A stretch of 64,000 nt of DNA from Carya illinoinensis (GCF_018687715.1 NC_056765.1:4644001-4708000), one strand, 5' to 3'. Shown: positions 1 to 13,178, counted from the first letter of the stretch. Numbers and translations: made by a program. The notes: generated from the sequence alone by a model not told the origin.

Positions 1-766
1 AAGCCGTATGGAGGGGATTCAACCGTCCATTGGCTCGGTTTAGAGATCTATTCAAGTATGGATTGGTCGGGTAGTGGAAAAGCTAAAAACAGGGGCATTC
101 CTTTCGCATAGGGATGAACAAATGCTTTTTAACCTGCAAGTCCCTATTAAAAGGCCAAGGAGTGAAAATATACAATTTGTCAAATGGATGAAACCTTTAG
201 AAGGAAAGCTCAAATAGAATGTGGATGGAAGTTCTTTAGGCAACCGTGGGAGAGCGGGCGCTGGAGGGGTGATCAGAAGGTCCAATGGTGACTTGGTTCT
301 TGCTTTTGCGGTTCACAATGGGCATGGCACAAACACTTTTGCAAAAGGCATGGGCTTATTACATGGCTTGCAGCTAGTGAAGAATCTGGGTATTACTAAT
401 ATAAAAGTGGAGATGGATTCTATGCTTTTAAATATTTTGGCAGGGTTGAACTACTCTATTTATCATGTCTATAGGCAAGGTAATTATCTGGCAGATTTTT
501 TGGCCCGCATTGGAGCTGAGGGACGTAGTTGCATATGGAACAATTATAACGATATTCCTTGTTTGTTAACAGGTTTGCTTAAAACGGATAAGTTGTGGCT
601 TCCTTATTTGAGAATATCTTAAAATATAGGTTGAGTTTGTTTTTTTGATATAGAGCTAGTGTCCTTTCAACCACGGTTTTCTTCCAAGTAAGGGCATCAA
701 TATACACTGAAGGTTCCGTCCTCCTTGATTTAATTAATAAATAAATAAATATATATATATATATAA
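1..766 (+). mobile_element. 3' end of an L1-like LINE
   Basis: The block holds the RNase H end of LINE ORF2, a short 3' UTR, and a tail of TAAATAAATAAAT passing into (TA)n at about 735-766. That tail is the usual end of a target-primed insertion. The 5' part lies outside the window. The same RNase H C-terminus, ending in a DKL-LPYL motif, is found on the opposite strand in the LINE at 42085-54740, so the two belong to one family. The element sits upstream of, or inside, the ankyrin/PGG gene. Confidence 0.75.
2..622 (+). pseudogene. LINE ORF2 C-terminal RNase H domain, two nonsense codons
   Basis: Read from base 2, one frame stays open to the stop at 620-622 except for TAG at 41-43 and TAG at 215-217. 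The second TAG falls just before the RNase H opening NVDGSS, where this family has KLNVDG, so it probably replaced a Leu codon. The domain is the plant RVT_3-type RNase H. Asp is present in VDG, a second Asp in EMDSM, and the HVYRQGN-LADFLAR signature is kept. The usual catalytic Glu of the AE-AL-GL helix reads AKGMGLLHGL, so Glu appears to be Lys. Domain identity is clear; the copy is dead. Translation only from the Met-like position after the TAG would give a 133-residue RNase H domain, which I consider unlikely to be used. Confidence 0.8.
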
Positions 767-767
767 C

Positions 768-1267
768 GCCTCTCAAACTATCACATTAATTTCCAATCAC
801 CTCCAAAATTGTCAATTCTAACAATCATTCTCTCAAATTATGAAAAGTTAGCAATCTCCCCCCTCCATAAAAAATTGGCAGATATACCCCTTGTTAAAAC
901 ATTAGAAATTTAACAACGAATTTTGAAAAATTCCAAGATTTTTTTAAAAAATACTAAAAAACCCAAGACTTGAGAAACGTAAAAGCACTTAGTATTTTCA
1001 AAATATATTTCTTAAAAATATTTCTCTTTATTTTTTAGAATAATTATTTTTATCTTTAAAAAAATTTATGTGAAAAAAATATTATTTAAAACTTATTATT
1101 TTTATTTGATAGGGTTATTTGGTAATTTTTAAAATATTTTTAGGGGTAATGTTGTCTTCTTAAGAGAAAAGAGGGTACATTGCAATTTTTTTTTGGCAGT
1201 TTAAGGGAATTGATTGGCAAAATTGATATTCTGAGGATGTGATTGTAAATTGCCCAGTTTGAGAGGC
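768..1267. mobile_element. MITE-like element with imperfect terminal inverted repeats
   Basis: The left end starts GCCTCTCAAACT and the right end closes AGTTTGAGAGGC, which are exact inverted repeats for 12 bases. Weaker complementarity continues inward: AATCACCTCC on the left against GGATGTGATT on the right, and a polypyrimidine stretch against GAGGGTAC. The interior is AT-rich without an ORF. The length of 500 bp fits a MITE. I could not define a target duplication because the left flank is the (TA)n tail of the LINE, so the superfamily is unassigned. Confidence 0.55.
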
Positions 1268-1664
1268 TTTGTATATTTTCTCCTATAAATATAAAACACA
1301 ATTTCATGTATTTAAAATCATATATATAAAAATGAATTTAAAGTACAAATTCATGACTTCTTTCGATAAGATGAAGGTAATATAAATCTAAAATTATATA
1401 CAATGCAATTCAAGAATAAAAAATATAATATGAATCTAAATAATTTCAATACGAATCATGCATTTCATGTATCTGACTTCAAATATCAAGAAAATGTACT
1501 TAAGGTATAAAGTCGATGCTATACCTAGAATAAAGTACTTAACATTATTGATTTGTTGATTTTTTTTTTTCGTTATAAACATGATTGATCACTCAAAACC
1601 TAGAATATTATAAGTTCTACTATACTGTTAACTGGATTTGTTAACTTTTGCTTGCTGAAAAGGT

Positions 1665-3418
1665 ATGCGCATTCCATCCATGCCACCTCTAACTAGTAAT
1701 GAGACTCGTTTGGACGTTTCAAATGGAGAACAATACCAAAGCAATCAAGAAGATCAAAATATCATATCAGGTATGCTAATTTTGCCTTTAGCTTACTTTC
1801 CCATAATCTTCAGTTTTTCTTTTGTGATAATCAGCTATGACCTAATTATACTTGGTATATAAGATTTTGATAGCATGGAATTTTACTCCTTTGAAGCCAC
1901 ATCATTTATTCCTCTCAAACGACACTGATTTAGTCCAAGAGCAATATTGATTGATGCAGCCATGAAATTTCAATTTTGCAAGTTTGTTTTCTATATATAT
2001 ATATATATATATATTTATATTTTGTATAAGATCATAAATGTAAAATAGTTATTATATGGTTACAACTTACAACGATGGAGAAAAATAGAGTAATAATTTT
2101 CAAAAGAGAGTAAATAACAGTTAAGCTAATATGGAGAAAAGATTTAACGTCCCTAGTTCATCATATACAGACAAGTACTCATGCAACCGTATAATGCATA
2201 AGAAATTTGTTATTAATTTGTAATTTGTTCAGGATGTGAATGAAGAGGTTTTTTTTTTTTTTTTTTAATAAATAAAATAAAATTTTTCATTCTTCGATTA
2301 CTAAAGTACGTATGAATTAATTAGGTATAAATATATATGAAATGTTGTAATTAAAATTTTAAAAAATTCATGTCTTTTAAATATATTTACTAACTTGACT
2401 TTTCATTAATATAAGAATGGATGATGCATGTGGTATCAACATGAGCAAATGCCCTACTTCCAAATTAAGTTATATGTGCTAGCTACAAGTTAGTAATCTA
2501 ATTTAATATATTATTATTTTTAATTAGTTAATTAAAGCTATATAATATGGTAGTAATTAAGACAATTAAATAACTGAGAAGTAACATTAATGGTGTAGCT
2601 TTTTACAGCAAAGCTAGCTCATGTACGTACTTTGATGAGTACTTAATATTTTGCACATCAATTTAATTAGTATGTAAAAAAAGAAATATTTTGCTTATAG
2701 CTTTAATTGTTGGTGTAAAAAAAGAAATTGTATTTTGCTTATGGCTTTGTTGTATATAATAAAGTTCCAGCGCTCACTACACATTTTTTTTTTTTTTTTC
2801 CTTTGCAGTAATGTCAAGAAGTTGTGCTGTAGGAGTCCTCAACTTCTTTGGTATACCTCGTACACTCCATCAAATTAATCATTCACTGATTTTGTTTTGT
2901 TTTTTGTTTTTTTATTATTAGTTTATTTATAATTTTCATCTAGTTAACTAATTGACAATGTCTCAATCATAATTGTCAAAGGAATCACGCAGTTGTACGA
3001 AATGAAGAAGATCCATGAGCAATACAATGAACTTCTTTATCAAATGTGTAAAGTGATATCAGAATCAAAAACTCAGCAACTTATAGATGGTCTGGTTTAT
3101 TCTGCCATTTGCCGGGCTACCACGAACGGGATTTTCGAGTTTGTTTCTAGGATGCTTGAAACGGACCTACGATTTATATGGGTCCGTGATAAAGATGAAA
3201 GAAACATATTTATGCTTGCTGTCTTGCACCGTCATGAAAAAATCTTTAGCATTCTATACTCCCAACATACGATGACGAACTACTACTCCTTGACATGTTT
3301 ATTAGATGTCGATGGAAATAACATATTACATATGGTAGGGAAGATGGAACATCCCGCTAGGGTTACTCAAATCTCAGGGGCAGCTTTACAAATGCAAAGA
3401 GAGTTACAATGGTTCAAG

Positions 3419-3464
<46 letters not shown>

Positions 3465-4843
3465 CCATGTTGTAGGCAAAAAGCTAAAAAAAGAAGTTTA
3501 TAAAATGACTAGCTCATAATCAGTAGCCTTACACAACAATTGCTTGAGATTTGTGCAGTGTTTGGGAGTTGAACTTAATTAACAATTCTGTCATACTCCT
3601 AGATTGGAACAAGACTATTCTCTCAAATTCTTATTCGAACTTGAGTACCTCAAGTGAAATCGAAATAAAAATATGAAGTAGGCCTTGCCAACAAGACTTG
3701 ACCCCGAGTCTACATTAACTTTCAGCTTCATGGTACAGAGAAAGAAACACCAATGCCATATTGAACATCTATTACATGTAGGGGAAATATTAGTCTTTGA
3801 TAATTCCTCCAATTCAACATCATCCTGTTGCGGTCCAATCTTCTTATATCAAATTGGGACTGCAGGCATGTTGGCATTTCGGACCTTGAACAATATTTTA
3901 ACGAGTAAAAAGCATGAAATGAAAGATTGTCATGAGACATTTTATATCTTTATATTTTGATCATGAGGTCCTAGAAGACAGAGGTTGAGGTCTGGGATAT
4001 ATAAGGATTAATGGTCTTATAGAATATCAATTCCAGTCATTTTCTCTATCCTTGTACATGTCTGAAATATATATATATATATACATGTGTGTGTGTGTGT
4101 GTGTGTAAGCACTTAATTAGCACTATATATTGAATGGAGCTGATGACGATTTAACATGGACTTGGTAGATTAATCTAATTTGGAAGCATTGACCTTCTAA
4201 ATTACCATTTTTTCTGTGTAAGGTTAGATTTTCAGTCTTTCTAATACTATACATGCAGGAGGTAGAGAGAATTGTCCATCCCAGGGATAAGGAAAGTATC
4301 AACAATGATGGTTTCACTCCCCAACAATTGTTTACGAAGAACCACAAGAACATGATGAAGGAGGGAGAGAAATGGATGAAGGACACATCAAAGTCTTGTA
4401 TGGTGGTGGGTGCTCTCATTGTTACCATTATGTTTCAAGTGGCCTTTACCATTCCATGCGGTAACAACCAAGATACGGGCCTGTGTAGGGTCTTTATGAT
4501 ATCTGATACCTTGTCCTTATTTTCATCCTCAACTTCCGTCTTGATGTTTTTGGGAATCCTTACCTCACGTTATACAGAAGATGATTTTCTCAAGTATTTG
4601 CCGAGACAGATGATAATAGGCCTTTCCACCCTCTTTTGCTCTATTGCGACCATGATGATAACCTTTGCCAGTGCTCTTTTAATCATCCTACAAGAGCAAT
4701 CAAGAATGCCAATTCCTCTCATTTGTTTGGGTGGTGTTCCAGTCATTCTATTCTTATGGATTCGGTTCCCCATCCTTAAAGATATGATCATTTCAACCTA
4801 TGGGCCAAGCATATTCGACAGGAAAATGAAACTGAAATTATAA
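1665..4843 (+). CDS. Ankyrin-repeat/PGG-domain membrane protein (ACD6/ITN1-like), four exons seen
   Basis: Proposed exons are 1663-1770, 2809-2850, 2982-3418 and 4259-4843. All introns are GT-AG and the phases agree (phase 1, 1, 0). From the ATG at 1665 this gives 389 residues. The join 2850/2982 yields FGITQLYEMK, a typical pre-ankyrin linker of this family. Residues about 120-180 hold the last ankyrin-like units (DKDERNIF, DVDGNNILH). The PGG domain (about 235-370) has four hydrophobic segments near 242-260, 279-297, 314-338 and 346-365. The namesake motif reads IPCG instead of IPGG. A short stretch after GNNQDTGL is missing relative to the 20.1-kb copy (about PxFxKKxFF), in frame. Family members act at the plasma membrane or ER in defence and salt responses. 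The N-terminal ankyrin repeats are absent: an acceptor AG at 1661-1662 suggests upstream exons beyond the window, or the gene is truncated. Whether it is functional is uncertain. Confidence 0.72.
3421..3461. repeat. (CT)n microsatellite abutting a splice donor
   Basis: About 20 CT units start one base after the GT donor of the third intron of the ankyrin/PGG gene (AAG|GTCCTCTCT). Length variation here would change the sequence context of the donor directly. Confidence 0.9.
4086..4106. repeat. (TG)n microsatellite in the last intron of the ankyrin/PGG gene
   Basis: An uninterrupted run of about ten TG units follows a short (TA)n run at about 4068-4082, both within intron 3419-4258. Confidence 0.9.
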
Positions 4844-7800
4844 AGCTGCAATATGAGATCATCATGTATATTTATTGCATGAATGATTGGCATTTAAGCT
4901 AAAACTGAATATTTGTTCCCTTCTGTTGAGCCAAAAACCAATGGATGGATTTTCAACATAGATTTATCTTGCAAGTTTTATGGTTAATTGTTTTCGATTT
5001 ATTATCATTAATTCATCAATAAATTATTCAACTATTGTGATATTTAAACATTTTTACATACATTGTTGATATTTTTCTATTCAATAATTTTGAGAAACTA
5101 GAAAATACTTCCTAATTTATCTTAGTTCCACATTGGCTCTCTAATGCCTGTTCATGTGTTGGGATTTTTGGAAAATGATTTTAAGAGACGGGAGTTACGG
5201 TTCATTTTAAAACTTTTTTCCTTTCCTACCTAGGATACGAAAGATACAATGTTTAAAAATAAAACAGGCTTATTAAATTAAAGAGAGTAACAATGAAAAA
5301 CATTAAACTTTAAAATTAAAAAATGCTTCATATAAAACATCGTGCTTATACTTTCGTGCTCTTCCCATTTGGGGCCATGCCTGTACTGAAGCGTTCTACT
5401 CATTTTGTTCCTGGTAGGGGCATACATATAAACTAAAATGAGTCGAATATTTATAAGCATTATTTCATACAGTCAAAATATACTAATGTAGGTTTTCATT
5501 CATGTATTCGTCACTCCATACATACTATAAATAAGACATACGTTCATTTAAAATGTTATAAGGTGGAGTTTTTCTTGAAAAAGTTTTTCTTTCTTAAAAT
5601 ATTTTTCCACACCTCGTGCCTTCATTTCTTAAAGATTATGAGCACACATACATTTCCTTATCACTATCTTTTGGCCAGTACACATTGTTACGCCTTGTGT
5701 GTCAGGGTTAGTGGTCTTTATTTAGACCTGGACTCCACCTGTGGCCATGGGTTGGAGTCCCTTTCAGGGGGCAACATTGGGTGCACCACTAGTACTACTT
5801 ACTCGAAACTGCAATCTGCCCATTCATTTGGTACCCATTCATTCATTCATATGACTGTTACATATTTTCATACATTAAAGCTTTTATTCATTCAGTCACT
5901 GTAGGCGGGAAATCATGAGCGGGACTTACTACTCTCCCTACTTACCACCATCCCTATAGTTGCTTTTCTTTTCCTTCATTTTTTTTAGTCCGTTCAATAT
6001 TTCATAAACACCGTTTAAAAGCATGAGCTTAAACATCATCTTTCAAGGCATTATTTAAAACATCAGTTCATGGCATCCTTAAAGTATTAGTTCACAAGGA
6101 CATTTAAAACACTTTCTTTGCGTTGTTTAAAGCATAAGGCATAAGGCCCAACATTTCCTTTCATGAAAATAAAGACAATACATACTACGTATAGTCATTC
6201 ATCACATGCATACAATTAAATACTTGGGGTGCATCAAAAGGGGCTACCAAGAAGGGCCGTTACATACATATACGTTTAAACGTTGCACTTAGCATACATT
6301 TGTAAAACATCATTCATGTCATTTTGTAAAGCATCACGAAGGAAAAGCATTTCATTTTCGTTTTCATATCTTTTAGAAAACTCTAGAAGGGTATGAACAT
6401 AATACTTACCTAGACTCTATGCCATACTCATTTCATGTGGTCCATTTATGTACATATAAGATGGCAACTTACATGTATACACAACCTCAACATCATTCTC
6501 CATCTAGTGCATAAGCAACTAAACTAGAATACACATACTTCACTTAGACACAATCTCCTTCTATCCCGTCCTTTTATGTCTTTCTTATCACGTTTTCTCT
6601 TTTTGGGACCTACTCGGGTCACCTTTTTCAAATTTAGTGTTCTACTCTGAGATCTTATTCTTTAAAGTGAACCTTCATGATTCACCTTAAGGTCAAGACA
6701 CTAGTACTTTCATCTTACTCTTCCTATCAACCACATCCCGATGCATAACTTGATCAACCAAATCATGCATCCCAATCCTAGTCTATATGCACGTCACTTC
6801 CCTCCTGCATCCTAGCTCACACTTTATCCTCATTCTCATCCATGCATGCCACACAAGTTTAAGCCAATTCTGAGGCTTAAACATCATGTACCCATACTCA
6901 GACAAATTACCCATTACATATGGTAAATCCATCCAGCACAAGTGTCTAACCAGATTACACATGCACCCTACTCCCTTTTATCACCTAAGATTAACATATG
7001 ATCCCACTTGCTTGTATAAACAAGCTCCATACTCCGATACCAACTTCTACTCAAACCTGACTAGCATGACTCTTCATCCTACCTGTCCAACAACATAGTT
7101 CATACCAACATTTAACACTACAAGACTCCACTATGCCTCCATCGTCACGTAGCTTGAGACTACTCCCAAGCTACATCGTTATCCATCACTTCACCTGGCA
7201 TCACGCCATGTCATTTCAACACCAACTTCTAACTCATCACGAGCACAACTGCTCATGTGCTCATGCCACTATGTGCATCTCGTCACGTTTCCACTACATC
7301 ACACTTACACCACTCCGTGACTTCACATGTACTCCAAGCCATACCTAATAGCACTATGATACCCGTCACTACGACAGAGTCACATCACAACTACTTCGGG
7401 ATATTGTTCCATATCCTCCAACGCTACAGAACACGCTCTACGCTCCTCAACTACACAATCATCCAACCTTCATGACATGCCATCCGGTGCATCACCACAC
7501 GAAGTACACTCCATGCGTACACCCTCCAATCCATACTATGCCACGCATCACCACAATGGCACACACTTCACAACTATGCTAAACACCTCATATACATAGC
7601 CACACTTCACACCACATCACTACATAGCGAACTCTAAAATACTAATAGCACAGTACACCCTTGCGCTGCTTGCTGTTCGGCATGACCAGCGGCGTCGGAA
7701 GCCACTAGCTTGGGCAGTAACCGCTCCATCATTGCTATGAGCTTAGAATGGGGCTATTTTCGAAGGCCAGATCTATGGTTTCTCGACTAGATCTAGACTT

Positions 7801-8760
7801 TGGCTGGTTTAACGTGTTTGGAGGGTCGCTGTCATAGTGGGTAGTTCATGGGTGATGGCAAACACCGTGTATAGTGGCTATCTACCTTGTACGATGCCTG
7901 TTTTGGGAATATGGCAGCTGTTTGAGCATTAGGAGGCATGGATCTAAGAGAGTAGAGAGGCTCGGTTATGGATCTAGGGTGGTGGTCTAGTGGCAGTGCG
8001 ACGACATGGGGCTGGGCTGAAGAAGAACTCGGTTGAGATGGGTACACGATGTGTGAGCTGAAAGGAGAGGGATGAGAGAAAGGGAAAGTAGGAAAGTAAG
8101 GAGAAAAGCTATGAGCTTGGGTATTTAATCCTAACCCTTCATCTAAGATCCCTAACCTAGATCCAACGGTAGGCAATTAAACATTGATTTAAACTAAGTA
8201 AACTGAGAAGAATTAAGATAGAATATAATTTAAACTAAACTCGAGCTTATAAAGTATAATCTTTCATCATTAATTACATGATGAAGTTTTGCTAAATATC
8301 TTTAAGAGAATAAAACCATCCAATTAATTAGAGTTTTCAACATAGTTTAAATCCCATAATATTTTTAAATAAGTAAAATCATTTAGATAAAATTTTTTTC
8401 TACAATTATAATATTTTTACAGCTCTAAAAATTATTATAATTGTCTTACTTAAAATCAGGCTTGGTCTGATAACATTGAAAACATTCCATTTAAAATGCT
8501 TCTCAGGCATTTAAAATATTTGAGGGCTTTAAAACACTGGGTTTGCTTTAGAAAGAACTTGATATCTTTAAAAATATGCCATCGAGGTTCAGCACATAGA
8601 ACGAGACTCGTGACCATTTGAGATAGAGAAAGGGGTGGGTTGTTAAAGGCTCAATACTAATTACTTCCTAATTCACCTAATTACTTTCATTTAGATTTTT
8701 TTTTAAATTCTTATTATTTTGTTGCCATGTGGCATGCTACATTAGATTTTTGTTAAAGTT
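4844..8760. other. Long stretch without a recognisable gene, probably retroelement-derived
   Basis: From 4844 to about 5150 is the AT-rich 3' flank of the ankyrin/PGG gene, with AATAAA-like words near 5018. From about 5150 to 8650 the DNA becomes C/A- and CAT-rich, with many short ORFs and no conserved protein. Words such as TTTAAAACA and AAAGCAT recur at 5995-6140 and again at 8480-8560. This resembles the non-coding body or long LTR of a retrotransposon, but I found no PBS, polypurine tract or matching LTR pair, so I leave it unassigned. Confidence 0.45.
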
Positions 8761-8919
8761 TCAAATGGAAGTTTGACGAAGGGACTCAATTAAAGCACGA
8801 TAGTCTTCTCTCTCTTTTTCCCTCTCTTGGTGTGCGAAAACAGAGGTGGAGTTTAGAGTTAGTTACGAAGGTTGATTCTTCTTGGTCTAGATCAGAAGTG
8901 AAGCGCTGCCTGGCAGATA

Positions 8920-9839
8920 ATGGAAGAACTAGAGAAGAGATGTAATCAATTGAACTTAACTGAGGAGGAAGAAGTTTCTTTGGAACTGAATTGTAGGGAA
9001 TAAGAGGATGTTTCTAGAATTATCGGACGAAGTCTGATAGAGAAAATACACATGGATAGGATCATAAGCAAAGACGCCATTGAGACCACAATGGCAAAGA
9101 TTTGGAGAGTGAGTAGGGCAGCATCTTTCAAAGAAGTTGGGAAAAATGTCTTTATAATAACCTTTGCTACACCTATTGATAAACAAAGTCAAGATGGTCG
9201 CCCTTGGTTGTTCGATAATGCGATTTTTGTTCTAAAGCAATTTGAGGGTCTTACATAGGTCTTGAAGGTTTAGTTTGACTGTGAATCTTTCTGGGTTCAA
9301 GTTTTTAACCTACCATCAGCCTGAATGACAAGGGAGTATGGCCATCAGATTGGTAGTTCAATTGGTGATGTGGAGGAGGTGGATGTTGAGACTATATATG
9401 GCAATTGTGGGGAATGTTGAGACTATGGCTGTTGAGGGGGATGTAGTGGTTCAACATTATTTAAAAATCTAAAGGGCAAGGCAAACCTTGATTCGGCTAA
9501 ATGTGATTATGGGTCTATTGGGCTTAATCAAAAGGTGGGCCACACATAATTGAATTCCAATTACAGGGATAGGTCCAACCTTTTGGAGGAAGACTAGAAG
9601 GATAGCATGGGAGCTGTCTCTGATTCCAACTACCAAAAGTTAGGTGGGAAGAAGAAAAACGAGGTAGAGATCTCTCAATCGTGGGTTGAGGATTATGTTG
9701 CTGATCTTTGCAAGGATCGTGTTGGTGTTGGTGTTGGTCCATTCCCACAGGCTAGAACCTTTTTAGAGGAGGATGGAAACTCAGAGCAGTTGGTAGCAGA
9801 GGCAAAATCCGCAGCTAGAAGCCCTGTTAGGAGGCTTTG
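8920..9839 (+). pseudogene. LINE ORF1 (DUF4283-type, nucleic-acid binding), broken
   Basis: The ATG at 8920 opens MEELEKRCNQL-LTEEEE, the usual N-terminus of plant LINE ORF1 proteins. The frame then holds TAA at about 9001 and TAG at about 9256, but continues recognisably: RVSRAASFKEVGKNVFIITF, then FWVQVFNLP and REYGHQIGSSIGDVEEVDV, which is DUF4283. The CCHC zinc knuckle expected after this domain is not visible and appears deleted around 9400-9430. The 3' part (9607-9839) is a low-complexity linker. Non-functional. Confidence 0.7.
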
Positions 9840-9971
9840 ACATTGAGTAGGTGGAAACATCGGGCTAGAAATCAAGGTGAGTCCTCTTAATCTGCTCACT
9901 CTAGGGTTGTTAAAAAGAGGGAAATACAAAGGGGAAAAGGTGGTGAGGGAAATAGAGGTGAAAATAAAAAT

Positions 9972-12211
9972 TTGAAGTTAATGAGAAGAGGGTTGTTGTT
10001 CAAAACACCAATGAAGAAATGGTGGCTGCTTGGCAGCCCCGCCGTGAGTAATGAAGTTCTTAAGTTGGAACTGCCAAGGGCTTGGGAACCTTTGGATAGT
10101 TCAAGTCCTTTGTTTGTTAGTGAAGGAAAAATGTTCCAATGTTGTCCTTTTTATGGATACTAGGCTTAAGTAAGAAAGATTGTTGTTCATAAAATAAAGG
10201 ATCGGGTTTGATGGTTGTTTTGTTGTGGAACCTATTGGAAGGAGTAGGGGTTTAGTGATGTTGTGGCAACATGTAGTTCAGTAAGAAATATTGAATTTCT
10301 CTCAGAGGCACATAAATGCTTGGTTGAGTGATGGTAGTGTACAGTCAAAGAGGTTACTTACAAATTTTATGGTCATCCAGAAATTTGTAAGAGGGGGAGT
10401 CATGGGACCTACTAGTGTCCGTCAAGCCATCTATAGAGTGTGGTTGGTGTGTTCTTGGAGATTTCAATGAGATCTTATCCAGAAGATAGGGGGCATCAAA
10501 GGACTAAAACTCAAATTGAGGCTTTTAGGAATGCATTGACTCAAATTTAGTTGTTTGCTATTGGTTGTGTAAGGGAAAAATTCATTTGGAGTAACAATCA
10601 TGTGGATGATTCTTTTACTAAGGAGAGACTTGATAGGGTTGTTGCAAATGCCCCATGGTGAGAGATATATGGTGATATTAGTGTGGAACGTTTGGTGGCT
10701 AGAACCTCAGATCATAGGCCTCTCTTTTGTCAGTTTAATACTGTCATTGATAATCTATGCTCAAGGAAGAATAATTTCAAATATAAGGTGGGTTGGATTA
10801 TGGAGGAGGATTGTGGGCAAGTTTTTGGTGCTAAGTGGCAAGGGATGTCACAGAATCCTGATGCTTTGAGAGCTGTGGCCTGTGGTATGAATAGGTTTTG
10901 AAAAGGGCTAATATAATGGAGTAAGACACGGTTTAAAAGCAAAAACCAAACTCTTTTTCTAAAGATTGAAGAGTTACAGAAGTTAGAATAAACAGAGGAG
11001 TTCATAGATTATGAGGAAACTAAGAGAGTAAAAAAAAGATATTCAAGTTCTATTAGATCAAGAAGTGAGATAAAGGGCCAAAAGACATTAGTCCTAGTGG
11101 GGTGATTGAAATACTACAGGTCTTCAACAAGGAGATCCACTATCTCCTTATTTGTTCATTATGTGTGCATAAGGATTAAGCTCCCTTTTGAGGTTAGCTG
11201 AAGTAAAAGGGAGATTAGAGCGGTGACAGTGGCAAGGGGTGGACCTAGAGCTAACCACTTATTGTTTGTGGATGGCTGTGTAATTTTTAGGAGAGCACAT
11301 AGGTCTGATTGGCAGAAACTGCAATAAGTTTTGTAGCTTTATGAAAGATCCTTTGGACAAGTTCTTAATAGCCAAAAAACTTCCATTTTTTTAAGTCCTA
11401 ACACAACAGAGAGTTTCAAGGGATATATCAGGAAGGAATTTGGTAGGGAATTTTGTGGCACTTATGAAAAGTATTTGGGTCTCCCAGCCATGATTGGTAA
11501 ATCCAAATATAATATGTTTAGAGGAATTAAGGACAGAATCTAGTGCAAAATTCAGAATTGGAAGAATCACTTTCTTTTTTTTATTTTTTTATTTTTTTTT
11601 AAGTTGGTAAAGAAGTACTCATCAAATTAGGATTACAGGCAATTCCTTCTTATATGATGTTTGTGTTTATGCTTCCAAGAAACCTGTGTAAAAAGATTAC
11701 TTCTTTCATGGCAAGATTTTGGTGGGACACTAACAAAAAAGAAAGAGGAATTCATTGGAGTAAGTGGAGTAAACTAGGATCTTCAAAACTAAATGGAGGC
11801 CTTGGGTATAGAGACATTGAGGATTTCAACATGGATTTGCTTGCAAAAAACTGTTGGAGATTTATACAGAAGCCAAATTCTCTGGTAGCAAAATTTTTCA
11901 AAGCAAAATATTTTAGAAATATACAACTGCTAGATGCTAGATTGGGACAGCCGCCATCTTTGGTATGGAGAATTTTATGGAAGACTTTTGGTTTGTTGAA
12001 AGAAGGAATGATATGGAGGGAAAAAATTTGGGGAGACAAATGGGTGCCTTGACCATCTTCTTTTACTATACAATCTCTAGTCAAGATTCTAAACTCTGAT
12101 GCCCATGTAGATAGCTTGATTATAGCAGCTACTTAGAATTGCAATGAGGATGTTATTAATGTTGTTTTTTATCCAAAGGATGCTAATTTGATTCTTTCAT
12201 TACCATTGAGT
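9972..12211 (+). pseudogene. LINE ORF2 endonuclease and reverse transcriptase, broken
   Basis: Endonuclease pieces are GRSRGLVMLW (about 10240), a GDFNEIL-like site (about 10465) and SDHRPL (about 10705). RT pieces are LQQGDPLSPYLF (about 11125) and, at the active site (about 11265), LFVDGCVIF where LFADD is expected, so the second catalytic Asp is lost. The RT thumb region is an open stretch at 11654-12052 (SYMMFVFMLPRNLC to WREKIWGDKW). A T-rich tract at 11570-11605 interrupts the frame upstream of it. Many frameshifts rule out function. Confidence 0.72.
12199..12211. repeat. Left copy of a 13-bp direct repeat flanking the nested insertion
   Basis: ATTACCATTGAGT here is identical to 18193-18205. 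The word is LINE coding sequence (LPLS), so it marks the target site. Ty3/gypsy integrases normally duplicate about 5 bp, so 13 bp is unusual. Confidence 0.75.
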
Positions 12212-12668
12212 CACCCCCCAACTAGCATTTTGCTAATCCTTGAGCAAAATAGTGAAAATTAATTGAGATGAACATTGCATAAAGCTCGAAATTCAAACAA
12301 AAACAATCAAACATAATTCTGAATTCTCACAAAAAATCGATTCGTGACTACTCAACACCAGGAGTTATGTCCACAAGGAAAGTCTCAGTAATTGTTCACA
12401 TAGAATTGAGGCAAATGTATCAGAACTCAGATATGTGTGTGTGGCTAAACCTCTGTATGTTCCTCACTAATAAACATGATTTATCATAGGATTTTTCAAC
12501 CTTAAGATTAATCATTATTGATTCTAACTACCTCAAAGCCTAAGGGACTAGCAGTTTTCACGCCAACTCTGTTTAAAGGTTGATCATTCAACCCCCAAAG
12601 TTTTGAGTAACTGTTTCTAGCCCTTTATTTAGGAAAACTTACACGATATTATTTTTTTTTTCGTTTTC

Positions 12669-12724
<56 letters not shown>

Positions 12725-13139
12725 GGCTCGGTAGTCCTGCAGTTTACTTCTCCTGTTTTAAATCTATGAACATTAATGAGGAACACTACAAGTGTAAGCA
12801 TGTGCAAAATGTTCTTTCAAAACTTACCCTTCATTCTATATAAATTATACTAATTCTCATTTTTGTAAATATCACATCCCGGTGTTTCAAGTCACTCCTC
12901 AACAAAATATGATGCATCATAAATCATGTTCTATGCTTAAGGTTGAAAATAAATCTTCACAAAATAATTCCGCTCAACTACTCCACCAAGATACTCAAAT
13001 CTAACAAAAATACCAGAAGTGTGTGTTAATCGTGCACCTCACAAATTTTATTTTAATTTATTTTATTTTATTATTTTTTATATTATATATATATTTTTAT
13101 TTTTTTATTTTTTATTTTTAAAGGAATTTAACACATTTA

Positions 13140-13178
13140 ACAGAAAACCCTCCCCCCAACTAAATGTGACATTGTCCT
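13140..13178 (-). other. Polypurine-tract-like motif of Athila/Tat elements
   Basis: Read on the - strand: CATTGAGGACAATG, then TTTAGTTGGGGGGAGGG. The same CATTGAGGACAATG...AAGTTGGGGGG pattern occurs on the + strand at 59539-59577 in derivative B. Shorter variants without the CATTGAGG part lie at about 14360 and 12212. Confidence 0.65.

Noticed and set aside
3685..3960. 91-residue ORF between the last two exons of the ankyrin/PGG gene
   Set aside because: It lies in the intron bounded by 3418 and 4259, whose splicing joins WFK to EVERIV in phase, and has no domain.
5563..7475. Short + strand ORFs rich in His, Thr and Pro
   Set aside because: There is no homology to known families, composition is C/A-driven, and the frames overlap.
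12657..12720. Poly(T) run as a LINE or SINE poly(A) tail
   Set aside because: It lies inside derivative A with no LINE/SINE body next to it, and TTCTTTTC repeats precede it; simple pyrimidine slippage is enough.
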